A stretch of 64,000 bases of DNA, taken from Artemisia argyi (lineage: Eukaryota > Streptophyta > Magnoliopsida > Asterales > Asteraceae). The notes beneath the pieces are model-generated. The model was not told where the DNA came from, searched no databases, and saw nothing but the letters and a program-made list of their open reading frames with translations. Where the stretch lies: contig CM060709.1 in NCBI GenBank assembly GCA_030686995.1, positions 125,828,373 through 125,892,372 of the forward strand, written 5' to 3'. The translations under genes and the position numbers were made by a program. Within the stretch, counting starts at the first letter, position 1; each line of letters opens with the position of its first letter. Positions 49,201-60,608 of this stretch are shown here, in pieces.

Positions 49201-50804
49201 GGGGAGAAAGGGAGGCATAAGGAATGTTTTGCCACGTTGGTGCTTATCATTCAAATGGTTCGTTTTGTGTTTCACTTAGGTGGTTTCTAGGGTAGTAAAC
49301 GAGCGAGAGGGAGTGTAACTTATATCGTTCCTGTTTCTTTGGTACTAGGTGAGACGAGTTAAGTAAAAATATATGTAGGTTGTGTATAAAAATCCTATGT
49401 AATAGGGTGCGTTTGGGAGTGTTGCGGCTGGCAGAAAACAAAGAAAATAAATATTAAGGGTGCGTTTGGGCTTGTGGCTGATGGGCTTGTGGTTGATGGG
49501 CTTGTGGTTTGGTTCCGGCCCACATAAAAAGAAATATAAAAAGGAGTCCGTTTGGTTTATGTTGGTTTAATTCAGGCCCAAAAGAAAGAAAAATAATTAA
49601 GGATCCGTTTGGTGGTAATTTGGGGTTTAAGTGAAAGGTTTGATGTGTTTTGTTTATAGTTTGGGAAAATATGAGAATGATTTTGTAGTATAATATGGAG
49701 AGGAAGTTCACCTATTTAGTATCCATGTACCTTGCTTCTTTCTTTTCTTTCGATGGACAATAGCAAAGAAAATGGGTTGACATTGTGTTTTGTTTGAGTG
49801 TGAATTGCATGTATCCTTTATGTATGAGTTTTGGTGCATGACAAGTGGTGAGAATGGCAGGGAAAAGGCAAGACTTGGAGTGTGAATGAGAGCTTGTCAT
49901 GAGAGGTGTGAAATGGTTTCTAACAATTGACATACGTTAAGTAGATGATTGGTGAGCATGGGAGGTTCATGTAAGAGTTGCACATGGGTTTTCATAGGTT
50001 GTATTTGAGGTAGTAGTATTCAAGGTGAGTCCAGGTTGTATTTTAAAGATAACAGCTTGGAATTTCGTTTTTGGTTTAAAATCTCGTGGTCTAGACGTAA
50101 AACATTATTTCGGACAACTTTCGTGTTTTACACTTTTCCTGGTTCGGACCAGAAGAGCCTTAAAATTAGAATTTAAATTCGTTACAGAAAGTTGGTGGTT
50201 TATTAAAATTTATACGAAGTGTTATTACTTATTTGTGTTAATTTGAGATTGTGTAAGGTGCCTTAACTTGATCAATATTCTAGTATAGCAATTATATTTA
50301 AAAGTTGATAACAATTGTATTTCATGGTTCTTAGAAGCATGGAAACGAGAGTTGTGAAATAAAAGGGATACGTCGCGTGTAAAAGTTAAAATAAACTGAG
50401 CTAAAGCAAACATGTACTTGTGATTTATAAATATAACAGTTAGAGGTGTGCTTGTTCAAAGTATCGTGTCGAGGTCCAAAATATTAGTGAGTAATCTCGG
50501 GAATTTTCGTAGGCTCCGGAAATATGTAAATATTGTACGGTAAATATACGAAACGTATATTTATAAAATATAAACGTTTTAAATATATTATATTATTCGC
50601 GATATTTATAGATTATCGAGGTTGTGTGTAAGCATCGTTCCTTGGTAAATGGTCAATCATAAATGTTGTAGTGGTTCACATAATATGTCGTGCATAATAA
50701 AAAAAAAATTGTTCCCCGTAAAAAATGGTATTTAAATAATGTAACATTCTTTTATTCAATTATTGATATTTACTAATCGTATGGGAAAATTACGGGAGGT
50801 TACA
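46202..50804 (-). mobile_element. Solo LTR, family D, inserted in A
   Basis: Plus-strand ends TGTAACACCCCC and GGGAGGTTACA, flanked on both sides by TTAGT (46197-46201 and 50805-50809), a perfect 5 bp duplication. Removing it restores the A sequence GGGAAAAATTAGTTGACTTA seen in reverse at 13850. At 4603 bases it is a very long LTR. Early blocks (CCGTGCC...TTCCT, TTAATTACCTGAGATAA, GTCAACACA(A)AGGTTG) are alike in family C, so D is probably a related chromovirus. A short GGGCTTGTGG(C/T)TGAT triplet repeat is at 49468-49510. No gene. Confidence 0.92.
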
Positions 50805-52160
50805 TTAGTTGACTTAACTAGCCAAGTAATATGACATAAATGGTCAAGTAATTATAATACGGGTTTAACGCAAGGGTAATCCTAATGCCTCTTATCATGT
50901 AGTAAATCCTACTACACCAATGTAGTCTCACTAGCGGTCTCGGGATGCATCACTAACGCAAGTTCTAGAATCTAAATGCTACCGGCACACTCATAAGCAC
51001 TAATAATAAATGCTTTTCCTATCAAATCTAAAGGCGAACCTCACATATTTGGGTGGAAAATTTTTCTGAATATACGGTTATGTGCTAGTCATACAATCTC
51101 CTATCCATGAGACGCTTGCTATGGCTAAAGTTTCACTCCTAAATGTTGTAAAAAATTTTAAATTTGGCGCTAAAATTGCACTAACAAGTATTTCTCATAG
51201 TTTTATTACACATCTACCATTAAACAAAACAAACTCAAGGGAAAGTGCATATGTAAGGTATCATCTTTTTACCCTCCCCTTACACTTAAGATGAACATTG
51301 TCCCCAATGTTCAAGTAAAGAATGTAAAAGTGAAATAAGTAAAAAGAATGAAATCAAATACTCCCCTGATTCGCTCGGTATGGATAATAAGGTGGCCAGG
51401 TTAAATCTTCCTCCAAGAAAATGAACAATCAAAGCTTCCCTTCCAGAATATAAATCATCTTCTTGTCATACATAACCTGTAAAACCTGATAGAATAGACA
51501 AGACAACCTCGCGTAAAATCGGCGGCATCCTATATAAGTTACTAAATCCTAGAAAACAAGATAAGATATAATGCTTGTGGAATGAAGTTTGCAGATCTCC
51601 TGGAGATTATAAAACTTAATAATTCACAAAAACCATAAGACTCCGTTAGAAAAACAAAACCGGTAAAATTTCCAGATTTTTACACTTGACGCATTCAAGA
51701 GTAAACTCATGACGCCGTCAGAAGTGACCTGCAGAAATTCTTATGTTAAGTTTCCGGAAAATTTCTGGAAAAACTTGGTCCTACTTCCTGGAAAATCCTG
51801 CAAAACTTCATTATGACTCAATACAAGCATTTGACTCTAACAAATACGAATACACATGTTCATTTAATATTGTGGAGAATCATGATCGGTTTGTTTCTTA
51901 AAAACATATTTGGGGTTTCCCCTTACACTTATCTTTTGCAAAAAATACCTTTAAGTGGAGTTAAGACTAAGCCAAAATAACAAAGTAAAGTATTTCCATT
52001 ATTTAGTTTAGAAACATGATCTACCAACAATAAAAATTAAGCATGCATACGGAAGCAAATAACAAACAAACAAATAAAATCACACAAAACATGGGTTGCC
52101 TCCCAAGAAGCGCTTTTCTTTATTTACGAGTCTTGTAGCTAGACTCAAGGTCATGGGTTA
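50805..52160 (-). other. Family A 3' non-coding region, proximal part
   Basis: Continues the A sequence after the D insertion. It holds two more TGACG-type motifs (51686-51722), the purine-like AGTGTAAGGGG box near 51275-51290, a second one near 51920, and the GAAGCGCTTTTCTTTATT block next to the gene stop. No gene. Confidence 0.8.
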
Positions 52161-54431
52161 CTACGTGACCTCATCCCTTGAAAAGATATACCCCATGTAG
52201 TTGTGATCATTACTGTTATGGTGGTAGTGCCTCAATCTGTCGATACTCGCAATCACCATTCCACCTACTTTACTTCTCAAGTTAGCTACCCCATCTTGGC
52301 TTACACCTTCGATTGTGAATGGCCCAAACCACCAAGGATTTGGTTTATCGGGTGGTATTGTTGTTTCCAAGTGTCTCAAGAGTACCAAGTTCCCTTCCTC
52401 AAATGGTTCATGATTTTCAATGGGTTGAGTATGTTCGAATTCGACCTGAACCTTATTGTTTTTGCTTCATTCATTTTTGGCTTCCTTATAGCTTTTGATT
52501 CTTGCCTCCCATGCAAGAATTTTATTCTGAACACGAATGGGTGTCGTGTCAATGTTGTTTTTTATCTTTCTCCAACTCAAATTCTCATGCCCACTTCGCG
52601 GGGTCATGGGGAAGCTAATCTTTCTTTTTCCAGATTTAAGCTCGATCTTCCTACCTTCATACTTAATGACAGCCCTAGCGGTGGTGAGGAATGGTGACCC
52701 AAGGATTATTGGCATGCATCCATCCCCTTTATCATCGATGATCATAAAATCAACGGGGTACATGAATCCTGCGACATTAACTAATACATCTTCTGAGATT
52801 CCTAGGGGATATACGTACGAGTGTCCAACGAGAGATAACCTAACACGAGTAGGGGCTGGCATTTTTGACGTTAGTTGGATGTAAATAGTTAGGGGCATAA
52901 GATTTACTTCCGATCCTTGGTCGGCGAAAGCACTAAGATGTTTCAAGTCCCCGATGCTCGTTGGTATCTCAAAGTTCCCACATGCTATCTGCTTAGTAGC
53001 CACTTTTTGTACCAATAGCCTCTCGAATACTGATCCTCCAGGTAGCATATCATACTCATCTTTCACTTCTTCCTCTTTCTCAGAACCCTGTTTGGAAGGT
53101 TGGTTACGCCCATCACCCTTAATCCAATTTGTTATGGTGTTTTCGTTTATATCATGTTTCAGGTAGTAGCTCAAAGGTTGGGATTCTGGTGGTTTTTCTA
53201 AGGTCTGTTTAGCAGGGGTTTCTACCTTCTCGTTATCCTTTTGGACAATTGTAATGGAGTTAACAAATTGGGTGGTGGAAGTGGCGCTTTCTTTCCTTAG
53301 TAGTATTCTTTCAGGGGTTATCTGGTTGGCATACTCCTCTAATAAACTCATCATCTCATTCATTTTCTCCTGCATCTCCTCTTTTTGCTTATAAACTGCT
53401 TCCTCGAATCTAGCAAGCCAATCTGAGTGAGTTGCCATATATTCTCTCATCCTAGCTTCAAACTCCGAGCTAAGCTTCTCGGGAGGGGAACAAGGTGGGG
53501 CATAGTTCTGAAAAGTCTCGATATTTTCTCTAGAAGGTGACTCAGATAATGGTGCCGAAGTTGGTTTTGAGACAGAATTGACAGTATCCCGTCTAGGACT
53601 TAAAGGTCTCCTTTGCCTTTCCTCAAAATAGTCAACTTTTGCCACGAGTTTGCATAGGAGTTCATCGGGGATTTCGGTGGTCCCTCCAGATGTCGAGACT
53701 GCATTGATGGCCGCTTTTATCGTATGATTAAATTCCCACATCTCATGATTATCAGCAGCGAGCTCCTCGATAATTGCCCAAGACTCCTCGGCGTTCTTAT
53801 CACGCAATTTACCTCCTGCGGCCCTGTCGATTGTGTGCTTAGTGTGATAGTCAACATGGTCGTAGAAAATCTGGACTAATAACCAAAGGTTTATACCATG
53901 ATGAGGGACCTTGTGGAGGAGATCCTTAAAATGGGCCCAAGCCTCGTAGAAAGTTTCACCCTGCTGTTGTTCAAACATCAAAATGTCCCTTCTAAGCATT
54001 GCAGTCTTTTCCGGTGGGAATTATTGGGTGATTAAGCGATTGGCGAGATCATCCCATGTGGTGATGGATCCCGCGGGTAAACACTCAAGCCATTGACTAG
54101 CTTGATCCCGTAGAGAGAATTGGAATAGGCGTAATCGGGTTGTCTCTCTAGTTGCAACATCTAGGTCTATGAAATCTACGATTTTGAGGAAGTCCTTAAG
54201 ATGTTGGTTTGGATCTTCGGAACGAAGTCCATGAAATGCACATCCGCTTTGCACCAACCGGATGGTGTCGGATCACAAGGGGGTCACATTGGCTCCGGTG
54301 AGCTCAATGATTTTTCGGTAGCCTTGGTGGCTAGGTCGGGAATACTCTCCTAAGGTTCGGGGCCTAAGGGGTTCTAATGGTGGGTTTTGTTGTGGTGGGA
54401 TGACGGGTTCAAAGATGTTCCCGTTGTCCAT
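52161..54431 (-). pseudogene. Family A gag-protease fused to integrase-like C-terminus
   Basis: The most complete copy. The start is taken at the ATG at 54431 (MDNGNIFEPVIPPQQNPPLE). Gag text follows: CAFHGLRSEDPNQHLKDFL, LRLFQFSLRDQASQWLECLP, then MLRRDILMFEQQQGETFYEA. In-frame stops stand at 54273-54275 (TGA) and 54021-54023 (TAA). A charged, coiled-coil-like linker leads to the protease-like FADQGSEVNLMPLTIYI and DGCMPIILGSPFL. A third stop (TGA after KEAKNE, near 52467) precedes DKPNPWWFGPFTIEGVSQDG and SIDRLRHYHHN, ending at TAG 52161. RT, RNase H and the integrase core are absent, as in the copy at 10826, so the deletion is a family trait. Three stops make this copy inactive. Confidence 0.88.
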
Positions 54432-54570
54432 GATGTCGGGTGGTTACGAACAAAGGCACAAAGAAATAAGATAGACTAAAGAGAACCTAAAAATAAAAAT
54501 AAAATCTTACTAGAAAGGAATCTAGCAAGTAGACCTAATAAAAAGAAATTCTAACCTAGACAATAACTAT

Positions 54571-54590
54571 TCCCCTGGCTGCGGTGCCAA
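54571..54590 (-). promoter_or_regulatory. Primer-binding site, family A
   Basis: TTGGCACCGCAGCCAGGGGA follows the 5' LTR end CACATCA after a few bases. It is a variant of the Athila/Tat-type site TGGCGCCGTTGCCGGGGA that pairs with a tRNA 3' end, where minus-strand DNA synthesis starts. Confidence 0.75.
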
Positions 54591-54595
54591 AAACT

Positions 54596-56000
54596 TGATG
54601 TGTGGGAATTGCACCAGGCTTTACCTCTCGAGGGATCTCGAGAAGCTTACAACCCCCACCAGGCAGTGTACCTGATCGTTGTAGTATAGTATAGTGACAA
54701 GTACCGGGGGATTGATCGCTCAGCTAGGAATAGTGTCGCTAGGATTAGAAAGCCTAAATACTAGTTCTAAAGGTGAGGGATGATTATTTTTGTATTTTTA
54801 TATTTTTTAGAAAGCAATTAAAAATCTCGGGTTTGAAGGATTTGGGCGGAATTAGTTGCTAATCAACTAACCCAATACTAAAGATGCAATCAAAATAAAA
54901 TACTAGAAATGAAAATAAACTAAATTATACTAAAGTTGTGAGAAATAAGTTGAGAAAATGTGTTTACTTAGATTTCACTACTCCCTAGACATCTTTTACA
55001 CGTTAATTACTTGTTATAATTGCATGGATGACGGATCATATTCCTTAATACCATTCATGGGGTGGCACACTTAACTCCCCAATTCTATGAGCTCTTATCT
55101 CCTCCTACACCATGCCCAGCACAACTATAGGGATTGTAAACAGTGGCTCATGCATTAAATACAACCAATAAAGACCTAGTGCGTGTCGGTTCATGTTTCT
55201 TAAGACGTTCAAGCATGTTACCAAGTGGATATCTGCCAGTTTTCTTAAGCCTAACATATAAATCATTCATCCAAGACAAGTATAAACAAGTAATCAGCAC
55301 ATAATTAACATCTAGGTTTCATTAGATCTAAGCAAACACAAGATAGATCTAACCTAGCATGATGGAATTAAGACAAGAACAAGATATAGACAACCAACAC
55401 ATAGACATATTGATTGAATTAGAAGAACACTTATCTCAATTACAATGAAAGGTATCAAGGGTTTGGAACCCTTGAAAAACCTGTAAAAGTTGCACCAAAA
55501 TCGTACTTAGGGTTTCTCCAAAACTTCTCTCCCTTTAATGTGAAAATTAGAAAACTATATATAGAAAAATGGGTCTGACGGTGTCAAGACCAACATTGTG
55601 ACGCCGTCACCTCGCCGCCAAAACTATTCTCGGACTGCCTTGATCTACATTTGACGCCGTCAAGACTTAATCATTTCCAGGCCGTCATGACTTTTACTCT
55701 TGACGCCCTACCTTCGTGACGCCGTCAAATCTGTACTGGGTCGTCATGGAATTCTGCTCTTGACGCCGTCAGGGAATTACTCTTGACGCCGTCACCTACT
55801 GTTCCCAGCATGGAAAATTAAGACTTTGGCGTTTTCTTCACTTTTATGCTCCAAAAACGTCCGAATTGCTTCCTTTTCTAGATTTCTCTCCCAAAGTACC
55901 TAAAATCACAAAAGGAACGATTTAGGGCAATATTTGATCAAATAAATTCGAATACGGGCTTAAATGACCCCCTAAAAACGGATCGTTTTTCGCCTCATCA
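54596..56000 (-). mobile_element. Family A LTR, right (5') copy
   Basis: Plus-strand ends TGATGTGTGGG and CGCCTCATCA, with the primer site on its left. TGACG-type boxes at about 55575-55795 lie upstream (element strand) of CTATATATAG near 55563. It resembles the LTR at 14936 (CTCGCCGCC, GGACTGCCTTGATCTAC). Confidence 0.9.
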
Positions 56001-56647
56001 GAATGAAACAAGTTCTTTTAAGAGAACTTGAGTGGTTAGAAGGTTTTGTGCAGTGCGTCACTGGGTCCATGACGTCTTGTCTTCAATACCGGTGTTTCCT
56101 TAGTAACCCCCAGTAGCATACGAATTGAACCCGGTTTCTACCCTAAGGTTGAATAATTGGAGGGCTATTTCTTTTCACCCTTTCTCATTTCATTTCTTTT
56201 TAATTCTTCAACCCCTTCTTTCTCCATTCTCACATTTCTCCTTTTTACATAATCATTCCTACGGACTTTCTAATACTATCTATTTGGTATTGTCCATGGG
56301 TAGATCCCGCCGGCTCTGGCGGATCATAGGACGATTTTCCTAACCTTAGCCACCTTATAACTTCATGACTATCCTATGTTGCCATTTACCAAATCATTGA
56401 AAATTCTCTCAACATGCTTATGATAAAGAAAACACATTTTGTTCACATGTTGAGAGTTTTATCATTTTCAAATGCTCCCCCTTGACATGTGCTAATATGT
56501 ATTGATTTGAAAATTTGCACATGTCGGGAAGAGTTGCACTTTTTGAATTGATCTACCTTAGGTGAACATGATCGGGCACTCGAGATACACTTACATCACT
56601 AGTTAGACTAGCTTGAAGTTAGCCCGATCAGGTTCACCCAAGATTTC
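56001..56647. other. Unassigned spacer with inverted repeats
   Basis: No supported gene. CTCTCAACATG and CATGTTGAGAG (56411-56456) form an 11 bp stem. GGTGAACATGATCGGGC and GCCCGATCAGGTTCACC (about 56561-56638) form a 17 bp stem with one mismatch. AATGCTCCCCCTTGACATG resembles a copia purine tract in reverse. The last five bases ATTTC are the expected target flank of the B element. Confidence 0.4.
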
Positions 56648-59600
56648 TGATGAGTGCTCAAACACTCATCATTTTTGGTCAAATCTGAACTGCAAAACAT
56701 ACAAAAACACTCAGAAATGCATCAAAATACTGAAAATATTTCAAAATCGTGTTTTATATGTTTTAGATGCAAAATGAGCAAAAACAGATGAAAAACGTAC
56801 AAAGTTTGCAAAATTGGCAGTTTCAGTCCCCCAACTTTCAAAATTTGGCAAAAATAGTCCCTGAGCACTTATTTAAAAAGAAAAGTCACCAAAGGTCATT
56901 TTGAAATCATAAATTGTCATATTTAGTCCTTTGGTGAAAAATTGGAAAGTTTTGGAAATTTACAGTTTGGTCCCTGGAGTTTCAGTAATTGACAGATTTG
57001 GTCCATGGTGGGATATTTTTGAAAGGAAAATCATTTTTTGTCCTTGGAAAATCAAAATGTGTCAAAAATAGTCCTTGGAATGAAAGATTGGTGAAATGGC
57101 AATTTTAGTCCCCGAGGTTTGGAGATTTACAAATTTGGTCCCCGGGAAATTTTGAAAAAAAAAATGGCAAAAAAATGGTTTTTGAAATATTGGTGATTGG
57201 CAAGTTTGGTCCTTATAATAAATTTTGGGAAGTATCATTTTCAGTCCTCAAGTTTGGCCAAATTACAAAATAAGTCCTGGTGGTGTTTTGTTAATTAACC
57301 AAACGGACCCTTTTGTTTATTTTACCCAAAACAAAATTAAACCCAATCCATGTACACCCTTATACCAAACCAGGCCCACACCCTAAACCCCCTAGCCCAA
57401 TCCACCACTCACCCTTCCCACTTGATACCTACAAACACTGTGTACCCCCTAACCTTCACCAACTCTGCCCAACACATCACACCTTGTCCCCCTAGCCTCC
57501 ATCTTAGTCCAAGATACATTTAATGTCCACGAAATACTCCAAGCTACCCACACCTGCCAAACCCACTTTTCCCGCGTAAAAGATTTAAAGGACAAGATCA
57601 TTCAATATTCATCCAATGGCTATAATGATGTGTGGGAAAGTCAAGAGATACTCCAAGTGACTATAAAAGTCAAGAAAAATTGAAGAAAAGAGAGTAGTGT
57701 AGTATCAGTCAGTAGAATAGTTTAGTTTAGTTTTTTTTTTATCATTTTCTTGTACTCAAAAATTCATAGTGTAAACTTAGCTTTAAAAGTGTAATTTCAA
57801 GTATCTCATTGTAATCCAAAGTTGTTTGAAGTTTCAGTTCAGTTAATTTTGTGGAATTCAGTTTGTGCCATTTCCATAAGAAATATCATTTCAAGTTTAA
57901 GTTTGTTAAAAGAGTTTGGTTACTGTGTCATAAGCTTTCTTAAGCCCCCTTACAAGTTTCCACAAGCTCAAATAAATATTTAAAGCAGTTTTAATAATTT
58001 ACTAGAAAATAAATAAAAAAATAGATGAAAAATAAAAACTTGGCAGAAATGAAGAAAGAAGAATGGGGAAAGTTGATTTTAGATGGCTTTTGGTTTTAGT
58101 AAGCTCAGGGGAGCACTTAGGGTGTTCATATGATCTTGGTTCTCAACCTTTTCACAGCAGTGGACAACAAGTAGGTCACCACTTATTTCTTTTCATATTT
58201 TTAGTTACCTGATATTGTTGTTATTAGTTGTTTAAACCTGTTGGTTTAGGTCCAATTTAGCTTATTACATATTAGTAAATCAGCTGCAGTTGTTGGATCT
58301 GTCATTGCTTGTTTAAATTTGTCCATCAAGTCATATACAGGAGTGTTTGGATTTGCCTTATTCACTGTGTTCTTGTTGTTGCAGTGTTGCAATTTTGTTA
58401 TTTGTGAGTTTCTTTAAGTTTATTTAGACCCTAGGACTCATAAAAATGGTATCTTAAACAAGTAAAAGTCAAATCTCTTTGTAATCCATCCCACAGTTAA
58501 CTGTCAAGGATTTTAGGGTAATATAGGTTGTAATTTAGTGTGAAACTTGTTTAGTTCACTTAATTCAGTCATAATCCAAGTTTATTCATCATAATTTGTA
58601 GTTTAGAAGCCAACAAATTTCATAAAAGTCAACTTAGCAAGTTTTTATAAAAAGTCAAATAAGCACATTTCAGATTTTTGCAAAAGTTCAAGTAATTGTT
58701 TTGAGTTTTGTGTTTGTTTTCATGGATTGAATCATGTTTCATTAGATAGCCTACCAGCTCATCTTTAAGTTTCCATGGCCCTTTGATTTTTGCAAAATTT
58801 TCCCTATGCTCCACTTAGCCTCAAAGTTACTTGCAGGGGAAGTCACTCCCCTGCACCAGCAGCCACAGTCCCACCACCACCACTTGGTGGTGGTTTTCTG
58901 GCCATCTCATTGGTCCATAAGCCCCCCAATTGGCTTCTTTGAACCCTCCTCATGGTAGGCTCTTAATTTTGACCTATGGTTTGACCCCAAGACCTGTGAA
59001 CCCCACTTGAATCAGCCTATCAAACCTGTCCCATTTCTGTTTTGGTTTTGGTTCATGCCAAGTGCTTATTATGATCACTGTGCTTATTCAGTGGTCACCA
59101 TTGTTTCTTTTTAGCTTAACCATGTTACTTTAGCTTGTTTGCACCTTAATCCACCCCTGGTTCTCAGCTTTAAGCTTATTTCAAGCTTATAGCTTAGATA
59201 GTTGACCAAAGTCAACTGTCTAAGAAATAAGAACTTGTTGTGCTTATTTCTGAGTCCCACAAAGTTTGTTTTACAAAAAGTTTCCATTTTTAGGTGTAAA
59301 ACGAGTTTCTATAAGAAAAATCCAGAAAAGTCAATATAAAATTAAGTGATAGTTTCTATTTAATATAATTTAAATTTTAATTTTTATTTTTATATTTTTA
59401 TTAAGTACTTAGCTATTTTATATTTTTCTTAAATTCCTCTTATATTAAAGTATTTTTAATAATTTTCTCAGGTTTTTATATAATCATTTAGTATTTATTA
59501 GAATTAATATTAGTTTTATTAGAAATTAATTAATAATTAAGTTTAAATAGCATAATTAGTTTTTATAAAGCAAAACCTAGTTTTTATATTTTTCCTAGCT

Positions 59601-60320
59601 TTTATATAATGTAAAATAATTTTAGAAATTTTCTTGTAATTTGTACTGTTCATTTACTATTTTTCTTAATTTAAAATAGTTTAATTAGGTAATTAATAAT
59701 TAGTTAGTAATTAATTAATAGAAAAAGCACAAAAAGACAAAAATACTTATTTTTAATTTTAAAACTTATTTTTAGTTATTTTATAATTTTAGAAATTTTA
59801 TTTTCACCTTTATAGTATTTAATCAATATTGTATTATATTTAAGTTGGTTAAATATTAATTTGTAATAATTAGTAATTAATTAATATTAAATAATTAATT
59901 AGTGTTAAAATTTATTTTCTTTTTCTAAAAATTTTCTTTTATCTTTTAGTTTGTAAAAAAGTCATTTTCACCCCCTGGGGGTTTTCAGATTTCACTTTTC
60001 ACTTTTTATTTCGTACGTCTACGTTATTTAAACGTAAACGTACGCGTTTTAAGTTTTAAACATTTTTGGTTTTTCCTAGCTTCCAGTCTTATTCATATAA
60101 CTTGTTTAAGCTATTTCATTGTAGATTCCTTAGTGTAATCAAACATAAAACCTTTCCCTGTCCAAATTCACCCGATCACAAAGCCGTTTGTTAACCATCA
60201 CACCTCGTCGGGACATAACGACCCGGGGAAACACTATATTCAGCGGAGCATTGACTCTAGGCTGTTTGACTTTGTTGACCATTCCTTGGTCAATATAAGT
60301 TGACCGTTCAGAGCCAATCA
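56648..60320 (+). mobile_element. 5' LTR, family B
   Basis: Begins with a perfect 9 bp hairpin (TGATGAGTG, loop CTCAAA, CACTCATCA) and ends CAGAGCCAATCA. CTATAAAAG at 57661 is a probable TATA box about 1 kb in. Many 'gtccctgag' words fill U3. An AT-rich stretch lies at 59340-59900. The 3' part has GGACATAACGACCCGGGG. Length 3673 bases. Confidence 0.9.
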
Positions 60321-60324
60321 AATT

Positions 60325-60343
60325 TTGGCGCCGCTGCCGGGGA
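60325..60343 (+). promoter_or_regulatory. Primer-binding site, family B
   Basis: TTGGCGCCGCTGCCGGGGA, four bases after the LTR end, is close to the Athila/Tat-type site TGGCGCCGTTGCCGGGGA. Confidence 0.85.
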
Positions 60344-60608
60344 GGTTGTGTGCGTTTTCTAAACGGTTTTTCTGATTAGTGACTCTGAAATTCATTCCAT
60401 TGTACATTTATCCATCCTTTGTTCATATTTTCTTATTTTCAAAACAAAACTGTTCCCGAAAACATTTTAAAACAAGTTTTCAACGAACACAAAAAACCCA
60501 AAAACATTTTCCTTATCATTTGTACAAAATGTTTTTCCAAAAACCCAAAAATATTCACCTTTACCCTCTCACATCTTTGATTCTTCATCCCTACCCCTCT
60601 ATACACAT

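Larger units (their letters stand above)
43423..56000 (-). mobile_element. Family A composite element
   Basis: Two A LTRs bracket a primer-binding site, the A reading frame and the non-coding 3' region, all on the minus strand, with a solo D LTR inserted at 46202-50804. Without the insertion the element is about 8 kb. The two LTRs belong to different U3 subtypes (1621 and 1405 bases), and the outer flanks AGTAT and GAATG do not match. It therefore probably arose by recombination between two A elements. Confidence 0.85.

Noticed and set aside
57313..57495. Proline- and histidine-rich frame inside the B LTR
   Set aside because: It lies in the U3 of the LTR upstream of the TATA box; composition only.
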